From Xylophilus ampelinus (GTDB lineage: Bacteria; Pseudomonadota; Gammaproteobacteria; Burkholderiales; Burkholderiaceae_C), in NCBI RefSeq assembly GCF_003217575.1, contig NZ_QJTC01000006.1, forward strand, positions 1 to 64,000: a stretch of DNA of 64,000 bases, in the 5' to 3' direction. Positions 28,671-40,360 of this stretch are shown here, piece by piece. The notes beneath the pieces were generated by a model, which had not been told where the DNA came from, did not search any database, and was given only the letters and a program-made list of their open reading frames with translations. The stretch's first letter is position 1. Every line of letters starts with the position of its first letter. A program made the position numbers and the translations under genes.

Positions 28671-30866
28671 TCAGCCCCCGATGGTGGAGGGCGCGAAGTC
28701 GACCGCGTGTTCGGGCTTGACGCCCCGCGACCATTCCAGCAGCACGTGCGCCTGCATCGGCCGCGCATAGAAGTAGCCCTGCAGCTCGTCGCAATCGAGT
28801 TCCAGCAGGATGTCGCGCTGGCCGGCCGTCTCGACGCCCTCGGCCACCACCCGCAGGCCCAGCGCGTGTGCCAGCCGGATCACCGCCTCGACCACCGCCC
28901 GGGCATCGACCTTCACCTCCAGGTCGTTGACGAAGCTGCGGTCGATCTTGAGCTGCTGGGCCGGCAGCTGGCGCAGGTAGCTCAGGCTGGAATAGCCGGT
29001 GCCGAAGTCGTCGATCGCCAGGTACACGCCGATCCGGGCCAGTCCCGAGAACGCGACCTGCGTCGCCTTCAGATCTTCCATCGCGACCGATTCGGTGATC
29101 TCGCAGAGCAGCTGCGACGCGTCGACCTTGTGCCGGCGCAGCGCCGCCTCGACCCGCTCGGCCAGGCCGTTTTCGCGCAGCTGGTGGACCGACAGATTGA
29201 CGGCCACCCGCATCCGCAAGCCCTCGCGGCTCCACGCGGCGATCTGGCGGCAGGCCTCGTCGATCACCCAGCTGCCCAGCCGGCCGATCAGGCCGAAGCG
29301 CTCTGCCAGCCCGATGAAGAGCGCCGGGCTCAACACCCCGCGCTCGGGGTGGTTCCAGCGGATGAGCGCCTCGACGCCGCTGATCTGGTCGCGGCGGCCG
29401 TCGATCTTCGGCTGGTAGTACAGCTCGAACTGGCCGGCGTCGATCGCCTGGCGCAGGTCGCTTTGCAGCGCCAACTGGTTCGATACGTCGGCGCCCATGT
29501 GCGATTCGAAGAGTGCGTAGCCGCCGCCGCCGGCACGCTTGGCGACGTACATCGCGGCGTCGGCATGGGCGACCAGCTTGTCGCGCTCGCCCTGGTCGGG
29601 ATAGAGCACGATGCCGATCGAGCAGGCGATCTGCAGCTGCTTGTCGAACACCACGAAGGGCCGGGTCAGCGCCTTCAGGATGCGGTCGGCCACCAGGATG
29701 CAATCGGCGACGTCGAGCATATGCTCCAGCAGCACCAGGAACTCGTCGCCGCCGACGCGGGCGACGGTGTCGCTGGGCCGTGCCGCGCGCTCCAGCCGGC
29801 GGGCGGCCTTTCGAAGGATGAAGTCGCCGGCGGCGTGGCCGAAGGAGTCGTTGATCGGCTTGAAGCCGTCCAGGTCGACGAAGAAGACAGCCAGCCGCTC
29901 GTTCGTCTGGCCGTGGTTGGCACGGTCCAGCCGCGTCAGCGCCTGGTCGAGCCGGTCTTCGAAGAGCAGCCGGTTGGGCAGGCCGGTGAGGGCGTCGGCG
30001 AAGGCCTGCTTCTGCAGCTCCGCATTGGCCGTCTCCAGCCGGGTGTTGGCCTGCTGCAGCGAATGGGCGAGACGCCGCGCGGTGCTCTGCAGCCGTGCGT
30101 CGAGGATCGAGGCGAACAGGGTGCCCAGCAGCATGATGCCGGTCGTCACCAACACGATCGCCAGCATGTTGGGGCCCGACAGCTGGTCGGCGCTGAGGCA
30201 CACGGTGCCGGTCGGGAACTGCGCGGCGGCCATGCCGGTGTAGTGCATGCCGCAGATCGCGGCGCCCAGCAACAGCGAGGCGAGCAGTTGCGCGCGCGCG
30301 CGGCGGCGCGATTCGCGGTGGGCCAGCAGTATGAACATCAGCAGCGCGACCGCCGAGGCCACGACCGCAATCAGGGCCGACAGCACCACCTTCACCGGGT
30401 CCCAGACGATGCCCGGCACCATGTCGAGCGCGGCCATGCCGAGGTAGTGCATGCCGCAGATACCGAGCCCCATCGCCAGCGCGCCCGCCAGCAGCAGCCG
30501 CGGCCCCACCGCCAGCCGGCTCGCGATGCCAAGCGCAACGCCCGAAGCCGCCACCGCCGCGGCCCACGAGAGCAGGGTGAGCCCACCGGTGAAGCCCAGC
30601 GCGATCGGCAACTGGAACGCCAGCATGCCGATGAAATGCATCGCCCAGATGCCGGTGCCCATCACCACCGAGCCGGCGGCCCACCACGCCATGCGCAGCC
30701 GGCCGTAGGTGCCCCGCACCCGCAGCGCCAGATCCAGCGCCACATAGGATGCCAGTACCGCTATCCCGATCGACGCCGCGACACCCCACAGGTTGTGCTG
30801 GGACGGCAGGAACGCGGAGCTGGCAATCACGGGGTGGGTACGAACATTCTGACCGGGTAGATTCAC
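28671..30866 (-). CDS. MHYT-GGDEF-EAL c-di-GMP signalling protein
   Basis: 731-residue inner-membrane sensor. Seven-helix MHYT domain (about 20-250) with three copies of the motif: MHFIGM, MHYLGM and MHYTGM, thought to bind copper or gases. A GGDEF domain (about 290-455) has the intact VGGDEF signature, and an EAL domain (about 470-720) has EALIRW, so both c-di-GMP synthesis and breakdown are possible. It lies between two fumarase genes on opposite strands, with no evident link to them. Confidence 0.92.
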   Translation of the reverse strand: MNLPGQNVRTHPVIASSAFLPSQHNLWGVAASIGIAVLASYVALDLALRVRGTYGRLRMAWWAAGSVVMGTGIWAMHFIGMLAFQLPIALGFTGGLTLLSWAAAVAASGVALGIASRLAVGPRLLLAGALAMGLGICGMHYLGMAALDMVPGIVWDPVKVVLSALIAVVASAVALLMFILLAHRESRRRARAQLLASLLLGAAICGMHYTGMAAAQFPTGTVCLSADQLSGPNMLAIVLVTTGIMLLGTLFASILDARLQSTARRLAHSLQQANTRLETANAELQKQAFADALTGLPNRLLFEDRLDQALTRLDRANHGQTNERLAVFFVDLDGFKPINDSFGHAAGDFILRKAARRLERAARPSDTVARVGGDEFLVLLEHMLDVADCILVADRILKALTRPFVVFDKQLQIACSIGIVLYPDQGERDKLVAHADAAMYVAKRAGGGGYALFESHMGADVSNQLALQSDLRQAIDAGQFELYYQPKIDGRRDQISGVEALIRWNHPERGVLSPALFIGLAERFGLIGRLGSWVIDEACRQIAAWSREGLRMRVAVNLSVHQLRENGLAERVEAALRRHKVDASQLLCEITESVAMEDLKATQVAFSGLARIGVYLAIDDFGTGYSSLSYLRQLPAQQLKIDRSFVNDLEVKVDARAVVEAVIRLAHALGLRVVAEGVETAGQRDILLELDCDELQGYFYARPMQAHVLLEWSRGVKPEHAVDFAPSTIGG

Positions 30867-31098
30867 GTCCGGTTACAAGCCCGAAGCAAGGTATCGATAT
30901 ATACCCGAAGACGTGCAGCAGGCGGCGAATGGAATGTAAACGCGGGGACATACCCTGACCCTGCGGTACCCCTGGATGAGAATGGTTTTTGTTGCGGCTA
31001 TGCTGGCGTTCGATTCCTGCCGCCGGTGGGCCGCCGCGACTGCGGACGGACGCTGTCGCACGCCTTCCTCCGCCCCAACCCGCTCGATCTTCGACACC

Positions 31099-32484
<1,386 letters not shown>

Positions 32485-32531
32485 CCGGTTGGCGGCCGAA
32501 AGGGCGAGGGCGCCTGGGCGCCTGCCGGCTT

Positions 32532-32559
32532 GGGACGTGGGACGTGGGACGTGGGACGT
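32532..32559. repeat. four tandem copies of GGGACGT
   Basis: Exact 7-base unit repeated four times downstream of fumC, with a partial unit before it. Repeat number may vary between strains. Confidence 0.8.
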
Positions 32560-32616
32560 GTTCGTGCGTCCTGGCGGCTGAAAAGGTCGACTGATCACCC
32601 GGCGTGCAGGCAACGC

Positions 32617-32678
32617 TTCGGCCCCGCGCCCACGGCTTCGTTTTCATGCACAGGCCGGGCTGGCCGGTGCGATAAGGT
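32617..32678 (+). promoter_or_regulatory. PIP box and -10 (HrpX-type promoter)
   Basis: TTCGG (32617-32621), exactly 15 bases, TTCGT (32637-32641) fits the consensus TTCGB-N15-TTCGB. A YANNNT -10 (TAAGGT, 32673-32678) begins after 31 intervening bases, inside the 30-32 window known for HrpX-controlled promoters. It lies 85 bases before the effector-like gene. Confidence 0.6.
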
Positions 32679-32763
32679 CAGGTCCGGTAAGACCATCGAC
32701 TTGGCTGGGCTTGCATGGCCTCCTTTCGATCGTTCATCGGTCACGTGACTGCGCTGACTTCCC

Positions 32764-34353
32764 ATGAAATTGTCAAGCCTTCGCTCGCTGTTCACCGGAT
32801 ACGGCCGTCCGCCCGCCGACCCTGCGGCTGCCGCGGATCCCGCGAGGTCGGCGTCAGCCGCCGCCCGGTCCCGACCGGCAGGTGCCCTTCCTCCCGAATG
32901 GGCCGCGCGCCGGGGCGAACCCCCCGCCCCATCCGGGGAACGTCCATCCCCGCAGCCGTCGCTGCGGCGCCAGAACGCGGTACTTCCCGAGCGCGGCTCG
33001 GCCGCCACGCGGTCTGCCTGGATCGACTTGCCGACGGGCACGCAGGGGCCGCTCGCGCAGTTGATGTCGCCGCCAGCGGGTCAGGAACTCCCCAGGGGCA
33101 GCCGTGGCACGTTGGCGGCGCTGATGCACCACGACGCCAGAAGCGAAGCGATCCAGGCGGCACAGTCGCTTCCGGCGCGCGGTGCCGGCGATGGCGGGCA
33201 TGCCGCACCGGCCGGAGGCACGGACGAGATCGAATGCTTGCCCGCGGACGGAGAGGTGCCTGCGCCGAGTGCCGTTACCGTAACCACCGATTGTCCGCCG
33301 GTCCCGGATGCCCAGGCGAAAAAGCCGCCATCTTCGCGCCGACGCAAAGACACGATCGCGAAGAAAATCGACCTGGTCCGGCAACCGGATGCCGATGTGT
33401 CCACCCTGCCTCCGGCCCAGATATCGTCGCTGGCCCAGGCACTGGGATTGCCCAGCCCGCCCGCCGATGCGCTGTCCGATGCGCAAGCCGCGGCATCGAC
33501 CGCCCGGGCGGTGGCCCACCGACTGCAAGGTCTGAGGTTCGACGACGTCTTCACGAAATACGAAAGAATTCGGGAAATGCAGCGCATCAAGGACTCCGCG
33601 CTGGTGAAGGGGGCCTCCAGTGAGCAACGCCGCTTGCTCCAAGACCTGGCGGTGAAAACGCACCTTTGGTTGCGCGAGCATGAAGCCGTCGATCCGGTCA
33701 CGCAGCGAAAGAAAGTCGAGGTGAGCGTCTATTTCGACGGTATTCCCGACCGGGCCGACAACCAGGTCAAGCGGATCTTTCAGGGTGGAATCGGAGATGT
33801 CTACCGGAACGCCTGCAAGGCCGGGCAAGTGGTGGCGGATATCCTGCGAACCAGGGCCGCGTCGGCCTCCGCGCCGGACGTGGAGATCGTCCGCGTGTGC
33901 GGCCTGTCCCTAGGGGGCGGTTCCGCGCAGATGTTCAGCAAGGCCCTGCAGGGGCACATCGCGCTGGACAAGCCCCCCTCGCTCATCCTTCTGGACCCCA
34001 CGCTGCTCAGCAGGGCGCAGGCTCGGCATGCGGCCAAGGAGGCCGTGCTGGTTGCGCCCGAGCGAGAGGCCCAAGGCCTGATCATCACCCTGGATTACGA
34101 TAAAAAGCCTCGCCGGAACTTGGTGGACAGCCTACGCTATCTCGGCTATCAATCCGAGGGCCTGGTTCGCCTCGCGCTGGGACTCAAGAGCGATGACGGG
34201 TTCGAATCCCAGCCGCCGAAGCCTTCGGAGTCGAAGACGTTCGGCCGTTTCCTGGGCTACCACTCCAATCGCCACCAGTACGAAAATGCGCTGCTCCGCT
34301 TCGCCGGTAGCGCGCGGCCACCCGACGGCGCGCCCTCGCCCTCTTTTTCCTAG
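32764..34353 (+). CDS. candidate type III effector with alpha/beta-hydrolase fold
   Basis: 529-residue protein I cannot assign to a named effector family. The first ~60 residues are rich in Ser, Ala, Pro and Arg without hydrophobic segments, like type III secretion signals; residues up to about 250 look disordered. The C-terminal half has VYFDGIPD, KRIFQGGIGDVY and a nucleophile elbow CGLSLGGGSAQ with Ser382. This order recalls DUF2235-like hydrolases such as Tle1 phospholipases. A PIP box precedes it. No chaperone or secretion genes are adjacent, and lower-than-average GC in places and neighbouring gene wreckage suggest acquisition. Ribosome site is not obvious. Confidence 0.7.
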   Translation: MKLSSLRSLFTGYGRPPADPAAAADPARSASAAARSRPAGALPPEWAARRGEPPAPSGERPSPQPSLRRQNAVLPERGSAATRSAWIDLPTGTQGPLAQLMSPPAGQELPRGSRGTLAALMHHDARSEAIQAAQSLPARGAGDGGHAAPAGGTDEIECLPADGEVPAPSAVTVTTDCPPVPDAQAKKPPSSRRRKDTIAKKIDLVRQPDADVSTLPPAQISSLAQALGLPSPPADALSDAQAAASTARAVAHRLQGLRFDDVFTKYERIREMQRIKDSALVKGASSEQRRLLQDLAVKTHLWLREHEAVDPVTQRKKVEVSVYFDGIPDRADNQVKRIFQGGIGDVYRNACKAGQVVADILRTRAASASAPDVEIVRVCGLSLGGGSAQMFSKALQGHIALDKPPSLILLDPTLLSRAQARHAAKEAVLVAPEREAQGLIITLDYDKKPRRNLVDSLRYLGYQSEGLVRLALGLKSDDGFESQPPKPSESKTFGRFLGYHSNRHQYENALLRFAGSARPPDGAPSPSFS

Positions 34354-34450
34354 GGCATGGCATGCGCGATACGGAGTCGCGGTGATGCGATACGCCGCGC
34401 GCGCAGAGCGCCGGCCTGGTTACGCAGCGGCCGCATCCCGAAACGGCACC

Positions 34451-34606
34451 ATGCCGGTGTTCCTGCCGCCGTTCCGGATCGACGGCGAGCGCATGCCGAA
34501 TCGCGACGCGCCGCCGCCGCTGTCGTACGACACCCGCGTGATGCTGCAGGGCGTGCTGGGCCTGTCGGAAGAGCGTCTGGCGGGTCTGAAATGCAGCGGC
34601 GTGACC
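34451..34606 (+). pseudogene. remnant of CaiB/BaiF CoA-transferase C-terminus
   Basis: About 52 codons resembling the last part of CaiB/BaiF CoA-transferases: FLPPFRIDGERMP, then a PPPLSYDTRVMLQGVLGLSE stretch and RLAGLKCSGV, the usual end of the family. The rest of the gene is absent, so this is a relic. Confidence 0.5.
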
Positions 34607-34619
34607 CGATGCCGACACC

Positions 34620-34895
34620 GGGACGCCATCGCCGACAGCAGGAACGCGATGTGGATCACCTCTGCGCGATCAGCACCCGGTAGGTGTAGTTGTCGGCGTT
34701 GACGAAGGTCTTCAGCTGGTGGAGCGAGCTGATGCCGATGATCGACGTCGTCAGCTCGACCTTCAGCAACGACGCGTTCACATGGCCCGGCCATTAGGGC
34801 TGGTCGCGGTGGCGCTGCAGGTGCGGCCGGCTCGCGAAGATCAGCTTCGCCAACGCCGTCATCGGGGCGCGTTTCGGCGGGGTCGGGTCGGACAT
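34620..34895 (-). pseudogene. decayed UPF0114/YqhA family gene
   Basis: Fragments on the minus strand match the order of a YqhA-type membrane protein: an N-terminal piece MTALAKLIFASR (34794-34895), then after a deletion a piece with LKVELTTSIIGISSLHQLKT and FVNADNYT (34656-34781), then after a frameshift VIHIAFLLSAMA (to about 34620). Stops and frameshifts break the gene. It is divergent from acs. Confidence 0.55.
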
Positions 34896-35051
34896 GGGGG
34901 CTTGGCAGGTGCGTGAGGGGCGGGCATTGTAGAGTTGCGTCTTGCACTGCGCGGCCGCTCCGGCGCCCGCGCGCGGTCCGGTCAGGGGCCCGTGAGGGCC
35001 CGGTTCCACAGCCGCGCGGAACCTTTTCCGCGTCATACCAGGAGACACAAT

Positions 35052-37088
35052 ATGAGCGCAGCAGCGTCGCCGTCGTCGATCGAATCCGTGCTGGTCGAGA
35101 ACCGGGTCTTCCCGCCCTCGGAAGCGATGTCCCGAGCCTCCAACGTCGCCGGCCGCGCCGCCTACGACACGCTCTGCCAGGAGGCGGCGGACGATTTCGA
35201 GGGCTTCTGGGCCCGGCGTGCCCGGTCCCAGTTGAACTGGACCAGGCCCTTCACCCGCACCCTCGACGAGAGCGACGCGCCGTTCTACCGCTGGTTCGAC
35301 GACGGCGAGCTGAACGCCTCGGCCAACTGCCTCGACCGCCACATCGGCACGCCGGTGGAGCAGAAGACCGCGATCATTTTCGAGGCCGACGACGGCGCGG
35401 TCACCACCGTCACCTACAAGGAACTGCTGGAGCGCGTCTGCCGCTTCGCGAACGCGCTCAAGGCGCAGGGCATCAAGAAGGGCGACCGCGTCGTCATCTA
35501 CATGCCGATGACCATCGAGGGCGTGGTCGCGATGCAGGCCTGCGCCCGGCTGGGCGCCACGCACAGCGTCGTCTTCGGCGGCTTCTCGGCCAAGGCGCTG
35601 CAGGAGCGGATCATCGACGTCGGCGCGGTGGCGGTCGTCACCGCCAACTACCAGATGCGCGGCGGCAAGGAGCTGCCGCTGAAAGCCATCGTCGACGACG
35701 GCCTTGCGATCGGCGGCTGCGAGGCGGTGAAGACGGTGCTGGTCTTCGAGCGCACCGCCACCGCCTGGCCGCGCACCGCGGGCCGCGACAAGACCTTCGC
35801 CGAAGCGCTGGAAGGCCAGTCGGCCGACTGCCCGCCGGTGCCGGTGGGCGCCGAGCATCCGCTCTTCATCCTCTACACCTCCGGCTCCACCGGCAAGCCC
35901 AAGGGCGTGCAGCACGCCACCGGCGGGTACCTGCTGTGGGCCAGGATGACGATGGACTGGACCTTCGACCTGCAGCCGTCGGACGTCTTCTGGTGCACCG
36001 CCGACATCGGCTGGATCACCGGCCACACCTACGTCGCCTACGGGCCGCTCGCCGCCGGCGCCACCCAGGTGGTGTTCGAGGGCGTGCCCACCTTCCCGGA
36101 CGCGGGCCGCTTCTGGCAGATGATCGAGCGCCACAAGATCACCATCTTCTACACCGCGCCCACCGCGATCCGCTCGCTGATCAAGGCGGCCGAGGCCGAC
36201 GAGAAGGTGCATCCCGAGCGCTCCGATCTCTCCTCGCTGCGCATCCTGGGCTCGGTCGGCGAGCCGATCAACCCCGAAGCCTGGATGTGGTACCACCGCA
36301 ACGTCGGCGGCGCGCGCTGCCCTATCGTCGACACCTTCTGGCAGACCGAGACCGGCGGCCACGTGATCACGCCGCTGCCGGGCGCCACCACCCTGGTGCC
36401 GGGCTCCTGCACCCTGCCGCTGCCGGGCATCACCGCCGAGATCGTCGACGAGACCGGCAAGCCGCTGCCCGACGGCGTCGGCGGCATCCTGGTGATCCGC
36501 CGGCCCTGGCCGTCGATGATCCGCACTATCTGGAACGACCCGGAACGCTTCAAGAAATCGTATTTTCCCGAAGAGATGGGCGGCACCGTGTACCTGGCCG
36601 GCGACGGCGCGGTGCGCAGCGACGGCAGCGGCACCGGCACCGGCACCGGCGGGGCCGACAAGGGCTACTTCCGCATCACCGGGCGGATCGACGACGTGCT
36701 CAACATTTCGGGCCACCGGATGGGCACGATGGAGATCGAATCGGCGCTGGTTTCCAAATCCGACCTGGTGGCCGAAGCGGCGGTGGTCGGCCGGCCCGAC
36801 GACATGACCGGCGAGGCGATCTGCGCCTTCGTGGTGCTCAAGCGCGCCCGTCCCTCCGGTGAGGAAGCCAGGGCGATCGCCAAGGAGCTGCGCGACTGGG
36901 TGGCCAAGGAGATCGGGCCGATCGCCAAGCCCAAAGACATCCGCTTCGGCGACAACCTGCCGAAGACCCGCAGCGGAAAGATCATGCGCCGCCTGCTGCG
37001 CAGCATCGCCAAGGGCGAGGCGATCACCCAGGACACCTCGACGCTGGAGAACCCGGCGATCCTGGACCAGCTCTCCGAAGTCAACTGA
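35052..37088 (+). CDS. acs: acetyl-CoA synthetase
   Basis: AMP-forming acetate-CoA ligase of 678 residues. Signature [14 protein letters not shown], the acyl-site region [11 protein letters not shown], hinge [13 protein letters not shown], and the C-terminal [10 protein letters not shown] whose Lys is acetylated in regulated enzymes. The ribosome site GGAGACACAAT lies before ATG at 35052. Odd: a Gly/Thr stretch (SGTGTGTGG, from a GGCACC repeat) is inserted after the GDGAVRSDG loop. Propionate activity cannot be ruled out. Confidence 0.93.
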   Translation: MSAAASPSSIESVLVENRVFPPSEAMSRASNVAGRAAYDTLCQEAADDFEGFWARRARSQLNWTRPFTRTLDESDAPFYRWFDDGELNASANCLDRHIGTPVEQKTAIIFEADDGAVTTVTYKELLERVCRFANALKAQGIKKGDRVVIYMPMTIEGVVAMQACARLGATHSVVFGGFSAKALQERIIDVGAVAVVTANYQMRGGKELPLKAIVDDGLAIGGCEAVKTVLVFERTATAWPRTAGRDKTFAEALEGQSADCPPVPVGAEHPLFILYTSGSTGKPKGVQHATGGYLLWARMTMDWTFDLQPSDVFWCTADIGWITGHTYVAYGPLAAGATQVVFEGVPTFPDAGRFWQMIERHKITIFYTAPTAIRSLIKAAEADEKVHPERSDLSSLRILGSVGEPINPEAWMWYHRNVGGARCPIVDTFWQTETGGHVITPLPGATTLVPGSCTLPLPGITAEIVDETGKPLPDGVGGILVIRRPWPSMIRTIWNDPERFKKSYFPEEMGGTVYLAGDGAVRSDGSGTGTGTGGADKGYFRITGRIDDVLNISGHRMGTMEIESALVSKSDLVAEAAVVGRPDDMTGEAICAFVVLKRARPSGEEARAIAKELRDWVAKEIGPIAKPKDIRFGDNLPKTRSGKIMRRLLRSIAKGEAITQDTSTLENPAILDQLSEVN

Positions 37089-37098
37089 TCTTCGGGTT

Positions 37099-37117
37099 TG
37101 CTATTAAAGAAGTAGCA
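37099..37117. repeat. TGCTA..TAGCA palindrome, copy 4
   Basis: TGCTA, nine bases, TAGCA, directly after the acs stop in a short intergenic stretch. Confidence 0.6.
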
Positions 37118-37280
37118 TGAAGTCGGCTCCAGAAGCCGGCTGCAGCATCGTTGTGTGCTCGAAACCGGAATCCGGCGGGCTGGGCGGACCGCAGGACGTA
37201 ACCGGGACTTGCGAGCGGTAACGCATGGCGTCGGAGCCCTGCGGTACAACCTCGCAACTCCCCCGACTCCAGGCCCCGCC

Positions 37281-37802
37281 ATGATCCGTACCGTCCTGCT
37301 CCTTGTCATCGCCCTCGTCATCGCCCTGCTGGCGATGCTCAACTGGACCACGCTGGCGGCACCCACCGCGGTGTCGTTCGGCGTTACCGTCATCCAGGCG
37401 CCGCTCGGATTGATCATGCTGGGTCTGACGGTGCTGCTGGCGATCCTCTTCGTCGCGTACGTCGTCTACCTGCAGGGCTCGGTGCTGGTCGAGACCCGCC
37501 GGCATAGCAAGGAAATGCAGACCCAGCGCGACCTGGCCGACAAGGCAGAAGCCTCGCGCTTCACCGAACTGCGCCAGTACCTGGAAGTGAAGCTGCAGCA
37601 GACCGAACTTGACGGCCGCAACGACCGCGACGCGCTGCTCGCCCGGATCGCGGCACTGGAAGCGTCGCTGGTCGCCCGTGCCGAGCAGTCGGACAACAGC
37701 AATGCCGCGTATCTCGGCCAGCTGCAGGACCGGCTCGACCGCGGCGAACGCTTCCCGGGCGGCCAGAGCCTGCGCGGCCCGAACGATCCGCTGGTGATCT
37801 GA
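37281..37802 (+). CDS. LapA-like (DUF1049) membrane protein
   Basis: 173-residue protein with two N-terminal membrane helices (about 4-24 and 40-64) followed by a long charged, probably coiled-coil region (about 70-150). This layout fits LapA/DUF1049-type proteins linked to LPS assembly control, but the cytoplasmic part is longer than usual. ATG at 37281. No clear partner genes adjoin. Confidence 0.6.
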   Translation: MIRTVLLLVIALVIALLAMLNWTTLAAPTAVSFGVTVIQAPLGLIMLGLTVLLAILFVAYVVYLQGSVLVETRRHSKEMQTQRDLADKAEASRFTELRQYLEVKLQQTELDGRNDRDALLARIAALEASLVARAEQSDNSNAAYLGQLQDRLDRGERFPGGQSLRGPNDPLVI

Positions 37803-37835
37803 TCGCGCAACGTCAGACGCTCCACGAGCGCCGGG

Positions 37836-38144
37836 CTATTTCAGCTCGGTGATCCAGGCGGCGAGGGCTTTCGCATCGGCATCGCTGACCTGCGAATTGG
37901 CCGGCATCGGCACCGGCCCCCAGACACCGGAGCCGCCCTTCACGATCTTCTGCGCCAGCCGGTCGTCGACGTTCTGGCCGGCGTATTTCTGCGCGATGGC
38001 CTTGAACGAAGGTCCGACGATCTTGCGCTCGACGTTGTGGCAGGCCATGCAGTTGCGCGCCTTGGCCAGCGCCAAGTCGGCCCGCGCAGGCAGGCACGCC
38101 AGCCCCAGGAGCAGGACGGCGGCAGGAGGCAGGAGGCGGTGCAT
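37836..38144 (-). CDS. class I cytochrome c (c551/c552 type)
   Basis: 102-residue periplasmic electron carrier. Signal peptide about residues 1-22 (ending PARA), heme site CMACH at 32-36, and axial Met in PVPMPANS. The short length and GGSGVWGPVPMP pattern fit cytochrome c551-like proteins. The start is the ATG at 38144, and the gene is divergent from the small Trp-rich protein. Confidence 0.9.
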   Translation of the reverse strand: MHRLLPPAAVLLLGLACLPARADLALAKARNCMACHNVERKIVGPSFKAIAQKYAGQNVDDRLAQKIVKGGSGVWGPVPMPANSQVSDADAKALAAWITELK

Positions 38145-38198
38145 GGTCGGGCGGCTTTCGGCTGGGGTACAGTCTGGCCGGATTGTAGTGAGGCCCCT

Positions 38199-38441
38199 AT
38201 GTACTTCCTCGGACTCGGACTGGTGCTGCTGGCGATGAAATGGCTCGAACTGGGCCCGGTCGTCGGCTGGAGCTGGTGGATCGTGCTGGCGCCGTTCGCC
38301 CTGGCGGTGGCCTGGTGGGCCTGGGCCGACAGCAGCGGCCTGACAAAGCGCCGCGAGATGGACAAGATGGACAAGCGCAAGACCGACCGCATCAATAAGC
38401 AGTGCGATGCTTTGGGCCTGGACACCAAAAAACGGCGCTGA
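38199..38441 (+). CDS. small Trp-rich membrane protein (TIGR04438-like)
   Basis: 80 residues with one or two hydrophobic segments (about 3-15 and 24-44) containing six Trp, then a highly charged Lys/Arg/Asp tail. It fits the small Trp-rich protein family common in Betaproteobacteria; function unknown. It is divergent from the cytochrome c gene, with 54 bases between starts. Confidence 0.7.
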   Translation: MYFLGLGLVLLAMKWLELGPVVGWSWWIVLAPFALAVAWWAWADSSGLTKRREMDKMDKRKTDRINKQCDALGLDTKKRR

Positions 38442-38575
38442 GGTGCCGTCCGGTGCCGGCTGCCACCCCACCGGCACCGACGCTTCGATGCAAAACGCCC
38501 GCCGGCGTGCGCCGCGGGTGTTTCGATATCGGAGCGATGGCCGCGGCTTGCATGCTGCCCCGCCTACAGCGCGGC

Positions 38576-40270
38576 TCAGTAGTCGTCGAGCACCGCGCCC
38601 TTGCTGGCGCTGGCCGCGTTGAACGCGAACTTGGCCTGCACGCCGCGGGTATAGCGCGGAGCGGGCGGGGTCCAGCCTTCGCGGCGGCGGGCCAGTTCGG
38701 CCTCCGGCACGTTCAACTCCAGCACCAGCTGCAGCGCGTCGATGGTGATCGAGTCGCCTTCCTGCACGAAGGCGATGGTGCCGCCGGCCGCCGCCTCGGG
38801 CGCCACGTGGCCGACCACCATGCCCCAGGTGCCGCCGGAGAAGCGCCCGTCGGTGATCAGGCCGACGCTCTCGCCCAGGCCGGCGCCGATCAGCGCGCCG
38901 GTAGGGGCGAGCATCTCGGGCATCCCCGGGCCGCCCTTGGGGCCCAGGTAACGCAGCACCATCACGTCGCCGGCGACGATCCTGCCGTCGAGGATGGCGG
39001 CCAAGGCCGACTGCTCGTCGTCGAACACCCGGGCCGGGCCGGTGATGACCGGGTTCTTCAGGCCGGTGATCTTGGCGACCGCGCCCTCGGGGCTCAGGTT
39101 GCCCTTCAGGATCGCCAGGTGGCCCTGCGCGTACATCGGGTTGTCGATGGGGCGGATGACGTCCTGGTCGGCGCGCGGCACGTCGGGCACGTCCTTCAGC
39201 ACCTCGGCGATCGTCTCGCCGGTGATGGTGATGCAGTCGCCGTGCAGCAGGCCGGCCTTCAGCAGGACCTTCATCACCTGCGGGATGCCGCCGGCCTTGT
39301 GCAGGTCGACCGCCAGGTGCTGGCCGCTGGGCTTCAGGTCGCAGAGCACCGGCGTGCGCTTGCGGATGCGCTCGAAGTCGTCGATGGACCATTCGACGCC
39401 GGCCGCATGCGCGATCGCCAGGAAGTGCAGCACCGCGTTGGTCGATCCGCCGGTGGCCATGATCACCGCCACCGCGTTCTCCAGCGCCTTCTTGGTGACG
39501 ATGTCGCGCGGCTTGATGTCCTTTTTGATCGCCTCGATCAGCACCCGCGCCGATTCCTTGGCCGAGTTGGCCTTCTCGTCGTGCGGATTGGCCATGGTCG
39601 AGGAGTAGGGCAAGCTGATCCCGAGCGCCTCGAAAGACGAGCTCATCGTGTTTGCGGTATACATGCCGCCGCAGGAGCCGGTGCCGGGGATCGCGCGTTT
39701 CTCGATCTCGTGCAGGTCGTGGTCGCTCAGCTTGCCGGCGGCGTTCTCGCCCACCGCCTCGAAGACGCTCACGATGTTCAGGTCCTTGCCCTGGTAGCGG
39801 CCCGGCAGGATGGTGCCGCCGTACACGTAGATGGCCGGCACGTTGGCGCGCAGCATGCCCATCAGGCCGCCGGGCATGTTCTTGTCGCAGCCCCCGACCA
39901 CCAACACGCCGTCCATCCACTGGCCCTGCACGCTGGTCTCGACGCAGTCGCTGATCACCTCGCGGCTCACCAGGCTGTACTTCATGCCCTCGGTGCCCAT
40001 CGCCATGCCGTCGGAGACGGTGGGCGTGCCGAAGACCTGCGCATTGCCACCGGCTTCTTCGATGCCTTCGATGGCCGCATCGGCCAGCTTCTGCAGGCCC
40101 GAGTTGCAGGGGGTGATGGTGCTGTGGCCGTTGGCGACACCCACCATCGGCTTCTTGAAATCGCTTTCCTGGTAGCCCATGGCGTAGTACATGGAGCGGT
40201 TCGGGGCGCGCGACTTGCCTTCGGTGATGTTGGCGCTGCGGCGGTTGATCTGGATGACTTTGGTGTCCAT
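38576..40270 (-). CDS. ilvD: dihydroxy-acid dehydratase
   Basis: Third enzyme of valine and isoleucine synthesis, 564 residues. Iron-sulfur Cys in [10 protein letters not shown] and [11 protein letters not shown], early PCNSGLQ, and the C-terminal [15 protein letters not shown]. The ATG at 40270 gives [12 protein letters not shown]; the upstream open frame is not supported. It is divergent from a LysR gene, with 103 bases between starts, so the regulator may control it. Confidence 0.95.
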   Translation of the reverse strand: MDTKVIQINRRSANITEGKSRAPNRSMYYAMGYQESDFKKPMVGVANGHSTITPCNSGLQKLADAAIEGIEEAGGNAQVFGTPTVSDGMAMGTEGMKYSLVSREVISDCVETSVQGQWMDGVLVVGGCDKNMPGGLMGMLRANVPAIYVYGGTILPGRYQGKDLNIVSVFEAVGENAAGKLSDHDLHEIEKRAIPGTGSCGGMYTANTMSSSFEALGISLPYSSTMANPHDEKANSAKESARVLIEAIKKDIKPRDIVTKKALENAVAVIMATGGSTNAVLHFLAIAHAAGVEWSIDDFERIRKRTPVLCDLKPSGQHLAVDLHKAGGIPQVMKVLLKAGLLHGDCITITGETIAEVLKDVPDVPRADQDVIRPIDNPMYAQGHLAILKGNLSPEGAVAKITGLKNPVITGPARVFDDEQSALAAILDGRIVAGDVMVLRYLGPKGGPGMPEMLAPTGALIGAGLGESVGLITDGRFSGGTWGMVVGHVAPEAAAGGTIAFVQEGDSITIDALQLVLELNVPEAELARRREGWTPPAPRYTRGVQAKFAFNAASASKGAVLDDY

Positions 40271-40360
40271 CGGGTCTCTCTGGTGGGGTGGTTCTGTCGG
40301 AGCAGGCGGAGTATGCGCCGATCGCTTCCGCGCATCCAATCCCGTTCAAAGGGCCGATTG

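Noticed and set aside
27522-30860. 1112-codon open frame on the plus strand
   Set aside because: Antisense to fumarase and the MHYT protein; no family pattern.
34193-34702. 169-codon frame after the effector
   Set aside because: Only its middle 52 codons resemble a CoA-transferase; the ends overlap other sequence, so it is annotated as a relic.
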